DNA of 46,255 bases, from positions 1 through 46,255 of the forward strand of contig JAISYS010000043.1 of NCBI GenBank assembly GCA_031269735.1, read 5' to 3'. Below the pieces are notes generated by a model that was not told the DNA's origin, did not search any database, and worked only from the letters and a program-made list of their open reading frames with translations. The stretch is from Candidatus Endomicrobiellum cubanum (lineage in GTDB: Bacteria; Elusimicrobiota; Endomicrobiia; Endomicrobiales; Endomicrobiaceae). Numbering within the stretch: position 1 is the first letter of the stretch; every line of letters begins with the position of its first letter. Shown here in pieces: positions 35,452-43,373 of this stretch. The translations under genes and the position numbers were made by a program.

Positions 35452-36729
35452 ATGAATCATTTTAAACTAATAGTATGTTTGTTGCTGGTGTTTGTTTTTT
35501 TTGGCGCTTGTAGAAAAAATGTTATAAGTACTAAATATGATGTAGTTGTTTGGCATTGGATGCCAGAAAAGCAAAAAGCTTTTGAAGTTCTTGCAAAAAA
35601 ATATCTTCAAGAAACAGGCATAAGAGTTGTTTTTAAAAATTACTATCCAAAGGATGTATATAGAAATAAGGTATCGATGGCGCAAGCGGCAAAAGAACTT
35701 CCTGAGATATTTAGCCCTCTAGCAGACAAAATAGAAATTGCTTCATTTATACAAGAAGGTTTTATTGCTAACCTTTCTAAAGATTTAAATGAAGAGTCTT
35801 GGAAAGATGTGTTTTTTGAGGAAGCTTTAGTAAAAGATTATTATGAAAATGGAAATGAGTGGAATATAGACCCTGGAATTTATAGTATTCCATTAGATAT
35901 GCAATCTTTAATAATTTTTTACAATAAAGACTTATTTGCTAAAGCAGGACTTGATCCTAACATCCCACCTTCTATTTGGCAAGAATTCATTGAAATTGGG
36001 AAAAAATTGAAACAGGCCAATATAAAACCTTTTGTTAGTGGTTTTGCTCAAGGCTGGTTCATTGGATCTTTTGCTAAATTTTATGAAATGGATATTTTGG
36101 GCCAGAAAGGTATTTTAGAAACAATAAATGGTAAGCTTGCATATACAGATGAAAAGTGGGTTAAAATATTTAATCTTTTTAAAGATATGCAAGATAACGA
36201 TTTTTTTGCACCAAGTATAATGAATATGACTAACAATGAAGCAGAAAAAGAATTTGCATCAGGAAAAGCTGCAATGATATTTGGAGGTTCATGGGCATTG
36301 CCTATGTATGCAGATGCTAAGAAAAAAATTAATTTAGGCATATTTTTACCTCCTCCAGTCTCTAAAAGTTCTTATGTTAAAAGCTTTACCTCTGGAGGAA
36401 CATATTTTTATGTAAATCAGTCTTCTCCTAATAAACAAAAAGCTATAGATTTTTTAAAATGGTTGACTCAAATCTCTCAGCAGGTCCTTCTTTCTCAAGA
36501 AACTTTAAGTATTCCTGCAAATAAAGAAATAAAAGAACAGCTTCCTAAAATATTAAATATTTTTTACGATAATGCAAAAAATGCTTATCCTCCTTTACCA
36601 AAACAGGAAAGTTGGCAAGTAACTAATTATTTTAGTACAAATTTACAAGCTATTATAATTGGAGAGAAATCTCCTGTTGAAGCAGCTAAATATGTTCAAG
36701 TAGAAAAACAGAAACAAATAAAAAATTAA
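35452..36729 (+). CDS. Sugar-type ABC solute-binding lipoprotein
   Basis: This 425-residue family 1 solute-binding protein starts with a lipobox (VFFGAC, Cys20). It has the usual features of this family: VVVWHWMPEKQKAFEVLAKKY, IPLDMQSLIIFYNKDLFAKAGL, PSIWQEFIEIGKKL, FASGKAAMIFGGSWALP and a late FLKWLTQ. Relatives bind oligosaccharides. No permease or ATPase gene is adjacent, so it is an orphan here and its transporter must be elsewhere or lost. The substrate cannot be told. Confidence 0.85.
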   Translation: MNHFKLIVCLLLVFVFFGACRKNVISTKYDVVVWHWMPEKQKAFEVLAKKYLQETGIRVVFKNYYPKDVYRNKVSMAQAAKELPEIFSPLADKIEIASFIQEGFIANLSKDLNEESWKDVFFEEALVKDYYENGNEWNIDPGIYSIPLDMQSLIIFYNKDLFAKAGLDPNIPPSIWQEFIEIGKKLKQANIKPFVSGFAQGWFIGSFAKFYEMDILGQKGILETINGKLAYTDEKWVKIFNLFKDMQDNDFFAPSIMNMTNNEAEKEFASGKAAMIFGGSWALPMYADAKKKINLGIFLPPPVSKSSYVKSFTSGGTYFYVNQSSPNKQKAIDFLKWLTQISQQVLLSQETLSIPANKEIKEQLPKILNIFYDNAKNAYPPLPKQESWQVTNYFSTNLQAIIIGEKSPVEAAKYVQVEKQKQIKN

Positions 36730-36741
36730 ATGGTTGATAAA

Positions 36742-36950
36742 TAACCTTGTGCACATAATTCTTGTAAATTTTTTAACAAGGCAAGGCAAGGCAAGGCAAG
36801 GCAAGGCAAGGCAAGGCAAGGCAAGGCAAGGCAAGGCAAGGCAAGGCAAGGACATAGGGTTTATCGTGTGATAAACACAAGTTTTCTAATGCAGCAGAAT
36901 CCAAAATGGAGCACTAAGGATATAAGTTAAGGGTTTTAATAGTAGACCCT
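36742..36950 (-). repeat. Full-length dispersed element, expanded by a 5 bp repeat
   Basis: The reverse strand aligns over its length with the element at 43042-43191. The shared core includes AACTTGTGTTTAT and ACGATAAACCCTATG, then CCTTGCCTTG and AAAAAATTTA. The outer repeat AGGGTTTTAATAGTAGACCCT is at 36930-36950. It is longer than the roughly 150 bp relatives because of the tandem repeat at 36781-36850. It lies between the binding protein and the HAD gene. It encodes no protein and so resembles a MITE. Confidence 0.75.
36781..36850. repeat. Tandem 5 bp repeat, (GCAAG)14
   Basis: Fourteen perfect tandem copies of GCAAG, preceded by one imperfect copy. The related elements at 40110 and 43042 have only one to three similar units at the same place, so the array grew inside the element. 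Copy number probably varies by strand slippage. The minus-strand LPCLA peptide frame here is an artefact of the repeat. Confidence 0.97.
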
Positions 36951-36969
36951 AAAGGAAGAGATTAGTTTT

Positions 36970-37587
36970 ATGTCTGATAAAATTATAATTTTTGACTTGG
37001 GTAATGTTATATTTAAATTCGACCTGTTTAGATTTATCAAATTGTATATTAAGAAAGTCCCAGATGATAAGAAAATAACGGATTTTAACGCACTAAGTCC
37101 AAATTGTTTAAAAACTGCTCAGCTGTATGAAACTGGAGATATATCATCTTTGGATTTTTATGATCAGCTTGCAAAAGAAATGCATTATACAGGCACATAT
37201 AATGAATTTGCAGTTGTGTGGAATAATATATTTGAACTTATTCCAGAAACTGTAGATGTTATAGCTTCTTTATCTGGCAGATATCATTTGGGGATATTAT
37301 CAAATACCAATGAACTTCACTTTAATTTTTTAAAAGAACGATATCCTCAAGTTTTTTCTTTGTTTGATAAAATATTTCTTTCTTATGAAATGCGCTTACG
37401 TAAGCCTGACCGCGAAATATTTGAAAATGTGATAAAACATTATAATGTTTTGCCGTCAAAAATATTTTTTTCAGATGATTTAGAAAGGAACATACATGCC
37501 GCACAAGAAACAGGCATAAAAGCATATGTTTATACAAATACTATGGAACTTGTAAAGCAACTTAAACAGGAACAAATTGAAATATGA
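36970..37587 (+). CDS. HAD-superfamily hydrolase (subfamily IA, YihX-like)
   Basis: The 205-residue protein has motif I FDLGNVIFKFD (nucleophile Asp), a helical cap, motif II LSNTNE (LGILSNT), motif III Lys in RKPDREIFENVI and motif IV FSDDLERNI. This pattern matches the glucose-1-phosphate phosphatase-like group. The natural substrate is unknown. Its stop overlaps the start of the next, broken gene (ATGA). Confidence 0.85.
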   Translation: MSDKIIIFDLGNVIFKFDLFRFIKLYIKKVPDDKKITDFNALSPNCLKTAQLYETGDISSLDFYDQLAKEMHYTGTYNEFAVVWNNIFELIPETVDVIASLSGRYHLGILSNTNELHFNFLKERYPQVFSLFDKIFLSYEMRLRKPDREIFENVIKHYNVLPSKIFFSDDLERNIHAAQETGIKAYVYTNTMELVKQLKQEQIEI

Positions 37588-37998
37588 TAGATTTTGGCGT
37601 AGGCGTAGCATTAAAGAAGCAAAATGAACTTGAAAAAAAATTTGAAAAATATAATATTAAAAGAGTGACATCAAAGAAGAATTCATAAGGTCTACAGGTA
37701 AAGGTGGCCAAAATGTCAATAAAGTTTCAACAGCTGTTTATTTGAAGCACATTCCTTCCGGAATAGAAATAAAATGTTCTAAAGAAAGAAGTCAAGGTAA
37801 AAATAGATTTTTTGCAAGACGTTTGTTAGTTGAAAAATTAGAAAATCAAGTTTTAGGGATTATTTCTTCTAAGCGTAAAGAAATAAAAAAATACGTCAAC
37901 AAAAAAAGAAGCGTTCTAAAAGAGCAAAAGAAAAAATTTTACAATTAAAAAAGAAAACTTCTATAAAAAAAGAGATGAGGAAAAAAGTAACTTGTTAA
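37584..37998 (+). pseudogene. GGQ-type peptide-chain-release-factor-like protein, two frameshifts
   Basis: Joined across frames it reads MIDFGVGVALKKQNELEKKF, then DIKEEFIRSTGKGGQNVNK with the catalytic GGQ and HIPSGIEIKCSKERSQ, then a Lys-rich tail (KRSKRAKEKILQLKKKTS). That is the whole of a codon-independent release factor of the ArfB/PrfH type, which frees peptides from stalled ribosomes. Frame shifts lie near 37666 and 37910, each a net -1. The start overlaps the HAD stop. The first break has no RF2-like CTTTGA site, so decay is more likely than programmed frameshifting. Confidence 0.75.
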
Positions 37999-38696
37999 AA
38001 AATACAAGTAATATAAAGTTACATTGTGAAGGGCATAGGAAAAGATTAAAAGATAAGTTTTTTTCGAATGGTTTGTATAATTTAGCAGATTATGAAGTTT
38101 TAGAACTGGTTTTGACATACGTTGTTTTAAGAAAAGATGTGAAAATTTTGGCAAAAGAACTAATTTTTAATTTTGGAAGTTTAAAACAGGTTTTTGATGC
38201 AAGTCTCAAAGATCTAATAAAAGTTAAGGGAGTTTCAGAAAACATTGCGACGTTTATAGTATTTTTAAAAAAGTTTGCTTCTTTTTACTGTTTCTTAGAT
38301 ATAAAGAAAAAAAATGTTTTAGATTCTCCAGAAAAAGTTTATAGTTATTTAATGTCGTCTATAGGTACAGAACAAGTTGAAAAATTTTATATTTTAAATT
38401 TAAACTCTAAAAATGAAATTTTATCTTGTTTAGAATTAGAAATTGGAACTGTAAATAAAACATATTTAAACACTAGAAAAATTGCAGAACTTGCTTTAAA
38501 ACATAATGCAGTATCTGTTATAATAGCTCACAATCACCCTTCAGGAATTCTTGTTCCTTCTAAAAATGATGTACATTCTACTTATAGCATAAAAAAAGCT
38601 TTAGAAATTATAGATGTTTTTTTACTTGACCATATAATAGTTGCAAACAATAAATATTTTAGTTTTAAAGAACATAATCTTCTATGCAAAAGATGA
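37992..38696 (+). CDS. radC: RadC family protein (JAB/MPN domain)
   Basis: The 234-residue protein has an N-terminal helix-hairpin-helix part (GHRKRLKDKFFSNGL, DYEVLELVLTYVV, LIKVKGVSENIA) and a C-terminal JAB domain with HNHPSGILVPSKND, the metal-binding site of the family. Despite its name the role of RadC is unclear; it is not proven to be a repair protein. The start at TTG 37992 overlaps the preceding pseudogene. Confidence 0.9.
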   Translation: MLKNTSNIKLHCEGHRKRLKDKFFSNGLYNLADYEVLELVLTYVVLRKDVKILAKELIFNFGSLKQVFDASLKDLIKVKGVSENIATFIVFLKKFASFYCFLDIKKKNVLDSPEKVYSYLMSSIGTEQVEKFYILNLNSKNEILSCLELEIGTVNKTYLNTRKIAELALKHNAVSVIIAHNHPSGILVPSKNDVHSTYSIKKALEIIDVFLLDHIIVANNKYFSFKEHNLLCKR

Positions 38697-38818
38697 GTTG
38701 TAAGTATAATTTATTATATGTCAATGTTAGTATATAAAAGAAAAAATCGCTACATTGCCAGGGTAGCGTGTTATTATGCATTACAATAACTGTGTTTACA
38801 CTGTAAAAGGAGAGTAGA

Positions 38819-39097
38819 ATGATAAAACACGTAGAGGGTTCAAATGACAAACACTCAGTTTTTCTTTACACCTTGAGTACTTGTGTTTGGTGTAAGAAAA
38901 CAAAGCAGTTTTTGCTTGATATGGGTATTAAATATAGTTACATTGATGTAGATTTGCTTGAAGGTGCTCAGCAAAATAAGGTCATGTCAGAGATTTCTGC
39001 AGTTAATCCACAAGGGGGATTTCCTACTATACTTATAGATAAAGTAAAGACTGTAGTAGGCTACCAGCCTGAAGCGATAAAAGAAATTTTACAATAG
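38819..39097 (+). CDS. Glutaredoxin-like disulfide carrier
   Basis: The 92-residue thioredoxin-fold protein has the dithiol motif CVWC (23-26), the cis-Pro segment GGFPTILID and GYQPEAIKEIL. It is preceded by GGAGAG. The next gene, 7 bp away, is a ferredoxin:thioredoxin-reductase-like protein, so it is probably that enzyme's partner. It could feed electrons to ribonucleotide reductase or peroxidases; this is inference. Confidence 0.88.
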   Translation: MIKHVEGSNDKHSVFLYTLSTCVWCKKTKQFLLDMGIKYSYIDVDLLEGAQQNKVMSEISAVNPQGGFPTILIDKVKTVVGYQPEAIKEILQ

Positions 39098-39104
39098 AGG
39101 ATAT

Positions 39105-39581
39105 ATGGAAAATATAAAATCACCGCAAGAATTGAGAGTATTTTTAGAAACAAATGCTAAGGATAAAGGTTATTATTTAAACCAGGATACTTCTTTTGTT
39201 AATGCTTTGTTAGAGGGCCTTATAAGAAATTTAAATCGCTATGGCTATTCTTCTTGTCCGTGTAGATTGTCTACGGGAGACTACGCGTTAGATTCAGATC
39301 TTATATGTCCTTGTAGGTATATGGAAAATGATATACAAAAGTATGGATCATGTTTTTGTGCTTTATATGTATCAAAAGATGTATATGAAAATAAAAAAAC
39401 AATTTCATCTATTCCTGAGAGTCGTCCAAAAGAAAAAAATTTTGATGTTAACTATTCTCATGTTAGTTCTAAAACTAATGCAAAAGAATGGAAATGTGCT
39501 GTTTGTGGTTATAAGTATTTAGGTGATAACCCTCCAGAAAAATGCCCTAAATGTGGTGCATCGAGGAAATTTTTTAAGTAG
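39105..39581 (+). CDS. Ferredoxin:disulfide reductase (FTR beta-like) fused to rubredoxin
   Basis: The 158-residue protein joins two domains. Residues 1-95 match the catalytic subunit of ferredoxin:thioredoxin reductase, with CPCR, CPCRYME and CFC (4Fe-4S plus redox disulfide). Residues about 127-158 are a rubredoxin-like domain (CAVCGYKYLGDNPPEKCPKCGA). A similar FTR-rubredoxin fusion is known as ferredoxin:disulfide reductase in methanogens. The last motif is CFC rather than the plant CHC. Pairing with a glutaredoxin supports a ferredoxin-to-thiol electron path. Confidence 0.87.
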   Translation: MENIKSPQELRVFLETNAKDKGYYLNQDTSFVNALLEGLIRNLNRYGYSSCPCRLSTGDYALDSDLICPCRYMENDIQKYGSCFCALYVSKDVYENKKTISSIPESRPKEKNFDVNYSHVSSKTNAKEWKCAVCGYKYLGDNPPEKCPKCGASRKFFK

Positions 39582-39592
39582 GTTGATTTGTT

Positions 39593-40108
39593 ATGATAAT
39601 AGTAAACACAGGAAATGGTAAAGGTAAAACAACTGCAGCTATTGGTCAAGTTGTACGTGCTTTAGGACATAATTTTAAAGTGTGTATAATACAGTTATTT
39701 AAGAGCGATATATTTTATGGTGAGCAAGGTATCTTAAAAAATTTAGATGGCTTAGATTTTTTTAGTTTTGCAAAAGAACATCCATATTTTAACCATGGTA
39801 TAAGTTTAGATACTGTTTTGAAACAGTGTTTAGAGGCTTTAGATAAAATAAGAGAAATTTTAAAAGGCAACAAAAAATACGATTTAATAGTATTAGAAGA
39901 ATTTAATATAGCCTTAAGAGACCAATTTATTGATATTAATATTTTTTTAAAATTATTAAAAGAACTATCTTATAATTCAAAAATTATTGTTACAGGTAGA
40001 GGAGCTCCTCAACAATTAATAGAAATTGCTGATTTGGTTACTGAAATGAAAGAAATTAAACATCCCTATAATATTGGCAGCAAATCACAAAAAGGTATAG
40101 AGTACTAA
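39593..40108 (+). CDS. btuR: Cob(I)alamin adenosyltransferase (CobO/BtuR type)
   Basis: The 171-residue P-loop enzyme adenosylates cobalamin or corrinoids to the coenzyme form. It shows NTGNGKGKTTAAIGQVVRALGH, VCIIQLFKSD, LIVLEEFN and a C-terminal TGRGAP...DLVTEM. Length is normal. It is followed by btuFCD, so salvage is the likely role, and NrdJ at 26 kb is an obvious consumer of the product. Confidence 0.93.
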   Translation: MIIVNTGNGKGKTTAAIGQVVRALGHNFKVCIIQLFKSDIFYGEQGILKNLDGLDFFSFAKEHPYFNHGISLDTVLKQCLEALDKIREILKGNKKYDLIVLEEFNIALRDQFIDINIFLKLLKELSYNSKIIVTGRGAPQQLIEIADLVTEMKEIKHPYNIGSKSQKGIEY

Positions 40109-40109
40109 A

Positions 40110-40260
40110 GGCTTGTCTAAAAACCTTAACGTATGTCCTTAGTGTGCATTTTTCGACACTGCCGATGGTGCTTATTATATGATAAGTTTTGCTGTTTTTG
40201 CCTTACTTTGTCAAAAAATTCACAATAATTATGTATGCATTAGGGTTTTTAGATAGATCC
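40110..40260 (+). repeat. Full-length dispersed inverted-repeat element (MITE-like)
   Basis: A 151 bp element with ends GGCTTGTCTAAAAACC (left) and GGGTTTTTAGATAGATCC (right), imperfect inverted repeats of each other. The interior aligns with copies at 36742 and 43042 (CCTTAACGTATGTCCTTAGTG, TTTGCCTTACTTTG, AAAAAATTCACA). It has no open frame. It fills the gap between btuR and btuF. Confidence 0.8.
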
Positions 40261-40272
40261 ATAATTTAAAAT

Positions 40273-41109
40273 ATGAACAGTAAAATATTTTTTATTATCT
40301 TGATGTTATTTTTATTTTTTTCTAAATCTTTTTGTAAAGAGTATAAAAGGATTATTTCTTTAGCACCATCTGTAACACAAAGTTTATATGAATTAGGCTT
40401 GGAATCTTTTGTTAAAGGCATAACTACATTTTCTAAAAAAGGTACTACAAAAAAAGAAATTGTAGGAAATTTGTTAGAGCAAGATATAGAAAAAATAATT
40501 TATCTTAAGCCCGACTTAATTATTGCAACTAAAGATGGAAATATTCAAAGAACAGTTGATACGCTAAAGCAACATAATTATAATGGGTTTGATATTTATG
40601 TAATGGAATCAGCCCAAAGTTTTGATGATATTTGCACTAATTTTTTAAAGTTGGCAGAAAAATTAGGAAAAATAGAGTATGCTGAAAATATCATAAAACA
40701 AGCAAAAAAATCTCTCAAAGAGTCTTATGATAAAATGAGTATTAATAAAAACCTAAATGTCTTTTGGCAAATAGGTGCAATGCCTTTATATACTTTAGGG
40801 AATAAAAGTTTTATAAATGATTATAATTATTACACAAAAACTAAGAATTTGTATGGGGATATAAACTTAAAATATTTTTCTGTTGATATTGAGAACGTTC
40901 TTGAACGTAATCCAGATATTATAATAATCATTAATATGGGTTATCTTGGTATTAAAGAAAAAGAGATTTGGCAAAAATATAAGTTGTTAAATGCTGTAAA
41001 GAATAATAAAATTTTTGTTTTAGATGAAAAAGATTTGTTCATGTTAACGCCTTTAACATTTTCAAAAAGTGTAGAAATTTTAATAAATATTATTTACAGG
41101 TCTGTATAA
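40273..41109 (+). CDS. btuF: Cobalamin-type periplasmic binding protein BtuF
   Basis: The 278-residue class III binding protein has a signal sequence (residues 1-21, ending SKSFC, possibly a lipobox), RIISLAPSVTQSLYELGL, LKPDLIIATKDGN and a long linker helix. It lies before btuC and btuD and after btuR, so vitamin B12 or a corrinoid is the likely ligand. Siderophore-binding proteins share the fold, so the assignment depends on context. Confidence 0.83.
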   Translation: MNSKIFFIILMLFLFFSKSFCKEYKRIISLAPSVTQSLYELGLESFVKGITTFSKKGTTKKEIVGNLLEQDIEKIIYLKPDLIIATKDGNIQRTVDTLKQHNYNGFDIYVMESAQSFDDICTNFLKLAEKLGKIEYAENIIKQAKKSLKESYDKMSINKNLNVFWQIGAMPLYTLGNKSFINDYNYYTKTKNLYGDINLKYFSVDIENVLERNPDIIIIINMGYLGIKEKEIWQKYKLLNAVKNNKIFVLDEKDLFMLTPLTFSKSVEILINIIYRSV

Positions 41110-41133
41110 AAACTAGCACAAAGGTTCTGTATA

Positions 41134-42138
41134 ATGTTTTTCAAAAAAAAGATGTTAGTAATTTTTATATGTTTAACTATTTTATTGATATTTTCAATGC
41201 TAATTTCTCTATGGATTGGAACAACTAGTATATCAATATTTGATATTAAACACTTATTTGCTGTGAGAAAAGATATAAATCTAGAAAGAACAATTTTTTA
41301 TATTCGTTTACCTAGAGTTGTTATGGCAGTTATTACAGGCGCAACTTTATCAGTAAGTGGTTGCGTTTTCCAATCTATATTAAAAAATCCGTTAGCTGAT
41401 CCGTTTACTCTGGGTATTTCTGGCGGCGCTGCTTTTGGTGCTGCGATAGCTTTTGTATCAGGATTGTTTACCGTAGCGTCTGCTATTTTAGTTCCCTTAT
41501 TTGCTTTAGGAGGTGTTTTAATTTCGGTTTTTATAGTTTATTTGTTAAGTTCTTATAAAAACTTTGATTCCAACTCTATGATATTGTCTGGAGTTGTTGT
41601 AAGTTATATATTCTCTTCTCTTGTAATGCTTTTATATGTTTTAGCGCCTTCTCAAAATGTACAGGCCGCTCTTATGTGGCTTATGGGGAATCTATCTTAT
41701 GTAGATATTAATATCCTTCCAGTTGTTTCTATTTTTGCTTTTATTGGCGTATTGCTTTTGACTTTTTATGGAAATATTTTAAATTTAATAGCTCTTGGTG
41801 GCGAAAAATCTAAAACAGTTGGTGTAAACATAAATCAAACTATAAAGATTTTATTTGCTATAGCATCGATTATGACAGCTATTACTGTTAGTATGTGCGG
41901 CGTGATAGGTTTTGTAGGACTTATAATACCTCATATAATGAAAAAAATTGTTGGAGTAAACAATACTGTTTTAATACCAGCGTGTGCGCTTTCCGGAGCA
42001 CTTTTCCTTTTAATTTGTGATACTGTGGCAAGAATTATAATTCTCCCTATACAAGTACCAGTAGGTGTTGTGACAAGCATTATAGGGGGAGTATTTTTCA
42101 TTTGTTTATTTGTTAGAATGAAAAAAGAGACAAAATGA
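41134..42138 (+). CDS. btuC: FecCD/BtuC-family permease
   Basis: The 334-residue membrane protein has about ten spans and family motifs: RLPRVVMAVITGATLSVSGC, QSILKNPLADPFTLGISGGAAFGA, VGVNINQTIK, GVIGFVGLIIPHI and PVGVVTSIIGGVFFI. It forms the transmembrane channel of a B12-type importer and overlaps btuD by 4 bp. Confidence 0.92.
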   Translation: MFFKKKMLVIFICLTILLIFSMLISLWIGTTSISIFDIKHLFAVRKDINLERTIFYIRLPRVVMAVITGATLSVSGCVFQSILKNPLADPFTLGISGGAAFGAAIAFVSGLFTVASAILVPLFALGGVLISVFIVYLLSSYKNFDSNSMILSGVVVSYIFSSLVMLLYVLAPSQNVQAALMWLMGNLSYVDINILPVVSIFAFIGVLLLTFYGNILNLIALGGEKSKTVGVNINQTIKILFAIASIMTAITVSMCGVIGFVGLIIPHIMKKIVGVNNTVLIPACALSGALFLLICDTVARIIILPIQVPVGVVTSIIGGVFFICLFVRMKKETK

Positions 42139-42911
42139 TAAGAATAGAAAATGTATCTGCAGGGTACTTAAAAAAGCAAATATTAAAAAATATTAATCTT
42201 AATATAGAAAAGAATAGTTTTTTTGGTATTATTGGTAAAAATGGTTCTGGCAAAAGCACACTATTAAAAGTTATAGCTAGAGTACTTAGACCTTACAGTG
42301 GTAATGTTTTTATAAATTTGCAAAATATAGATTCATTTTTAAGGAAAGATTTTGCACAGCAACTTTCATTTTTGCCACAATATGTAGACACATCATTAAA
42401 CTTGCCAGTAAAAGACTTTATAATGTTTGGAAGATATCCATATATGAAGGTTTTTAAAATTCCTACACAAAAAGATTATGCAGTAGTAAATAAAGTAGTA
42501 GATTTTTTAAAATTATCGCACTTTTTAAATAGGGAAGTTAACGAACTTTCTAGTGGAGAAAAACAGTTAGTTTTAATAGCTCAAGTTTTAGTACAAGAGA
42601 CAGATGTCATTTTATTTGATGAACCTACATCTTATTTAGACATAGGTAAACAAAATGCTGTTTTAGGGGTTTTAAGAGAGGTAAATATAAAATTTAATAA
42701 AACTATTATATTGAGTTTGCATGATTTAAATGCTGCTAGCGAATTTTGTGATAAGGTAGCATTAATGGAAAACGGCAAAGTCTATAAGTATGGAAAAACA
42801 AAAGAAGTTTTGAATGTGCAAAATATAGAGAAGATTTATGATGTTAAAGTTATTGTGGGTGAAAATCCCATCTCAAAAAAAACATTTGTGTTACCTATAA
42901 CTAATAAATAA
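42135..42911 (+). CDS. btuD: FecE/BtuD-family ATPase
   Basis: The 258-residue ATPase has Walker A GKNGSGKST, Q-loop FLPQYVDT, signature LSSGEKQLVLIAQ, Walker B VILFDEPTSYLD and H-loop LSLHDLNAAS. All are intact. It powers the BtuC permease. After it, 42912-43041 holds only AT-rich sequence. Confidence 0.92.
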   Translation: MIRIENVSAGYLKKQILKNINLNIEKNSFFGIIGKNGSGKSTLLKVIARVLRPYSGNVFINLQNIDSFLRKDFAQQLSFLPQYVDTSLNLPVKDFIMFGRYPYMKVFKIPTQKDYAVVNKVVDFLKLSHFLNREVNELSSGEKQLVLIAQVLVQETDVILFDEPTSYLDIGKQNAVLGVLREVNIKFNKTIILSLHDLNAASEFCDKVALMENGKVYKYGKTKEVLNVQNIEKIYDVKVIVGENPISKKTFVLPITNK

Positions 42912-43041
42912 AACAGTGATTAAGAATATATTTTAACTACTTGTTGTATGAAAAACAAAATGCTATCTAAAGTTTGCAGATATATTTAATCAAAAAAATC
43001 ATTGATATTTTTTTATACATTTTGTATTCTAAATAATACTA

Positions 43042-43191
43042 GGATGTTTCTAAAAACCTTAACGCATATTCTTACAATGCCTTTTTTGGCACTGCTGCGT
43101 TAAAAACTTGTGTTTATTAACGATAAACCCTATGTGCTTGCCTTGCTTTGAAAAAAATTTATAGCGATTATACACATTATGTATTAGACCC
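43042..43191 (+). repeat. Dispersed inverted-repeat element, degenerate right end
   Basis: It starts GGATGTTTCTAAAAACC and shares CTTAACGCATATTCTTA with the 54 bp copy at 21999. It also shares ACTTGTGTTTAT and ACGATAAACCCTATG with the reverse strand of the 36742 copy. The right end (TATTAGACCC) has decayed. The rest of the gap to 43373 is AT-rich, with AAAGGAG just before the phosphorylase start. Confidence 0.75.
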
Positions 43192-43373
43192 ACACTTTTA
43201 AAAGCATACTTACGTTTGTGTTTTAAATTAAAACATTTTTAGATTAGAATAATTTTCTTTTATTTTTCAATGATAAAATACTAGCAATATAAAAGTTGTT
43301 GTAATAGCATATCTGAATTTTTTACTTTACTATACTAATAAAATAAATAAAAAATCTTTTTAAAGGAGTTAGT

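Noticed and set aside
36781-36850. CRISPR-like repeat array
   Set aside because: The 5 bp units are directly adjacent with no spacers, so it is a microsatellite.
36643-36855. Minus-strand ORF with repeated LPCLA peptides
   Set aside because: It is only the translation of the GCAAG tandem repeat and overlaps the end of the binding-protein gene; no start signal.
37660-37670. Programmed frameshift in the release-factor-like gene
   Set aside because: No CTTTGA-type site, the needed shift is -1 rather than the +1 used by RF2, and a second frameshift follows downstream.
38700-38818. Possible cobalamin riboswitch or radC terminator (hairpin CGCTAC/GTAGCG at 38748-38768)
   Set aside because: No B12 box or conserved core, and the A-run lies on the side that would suit a minus-strand terminator, where no gene ends. 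Left unassigned.
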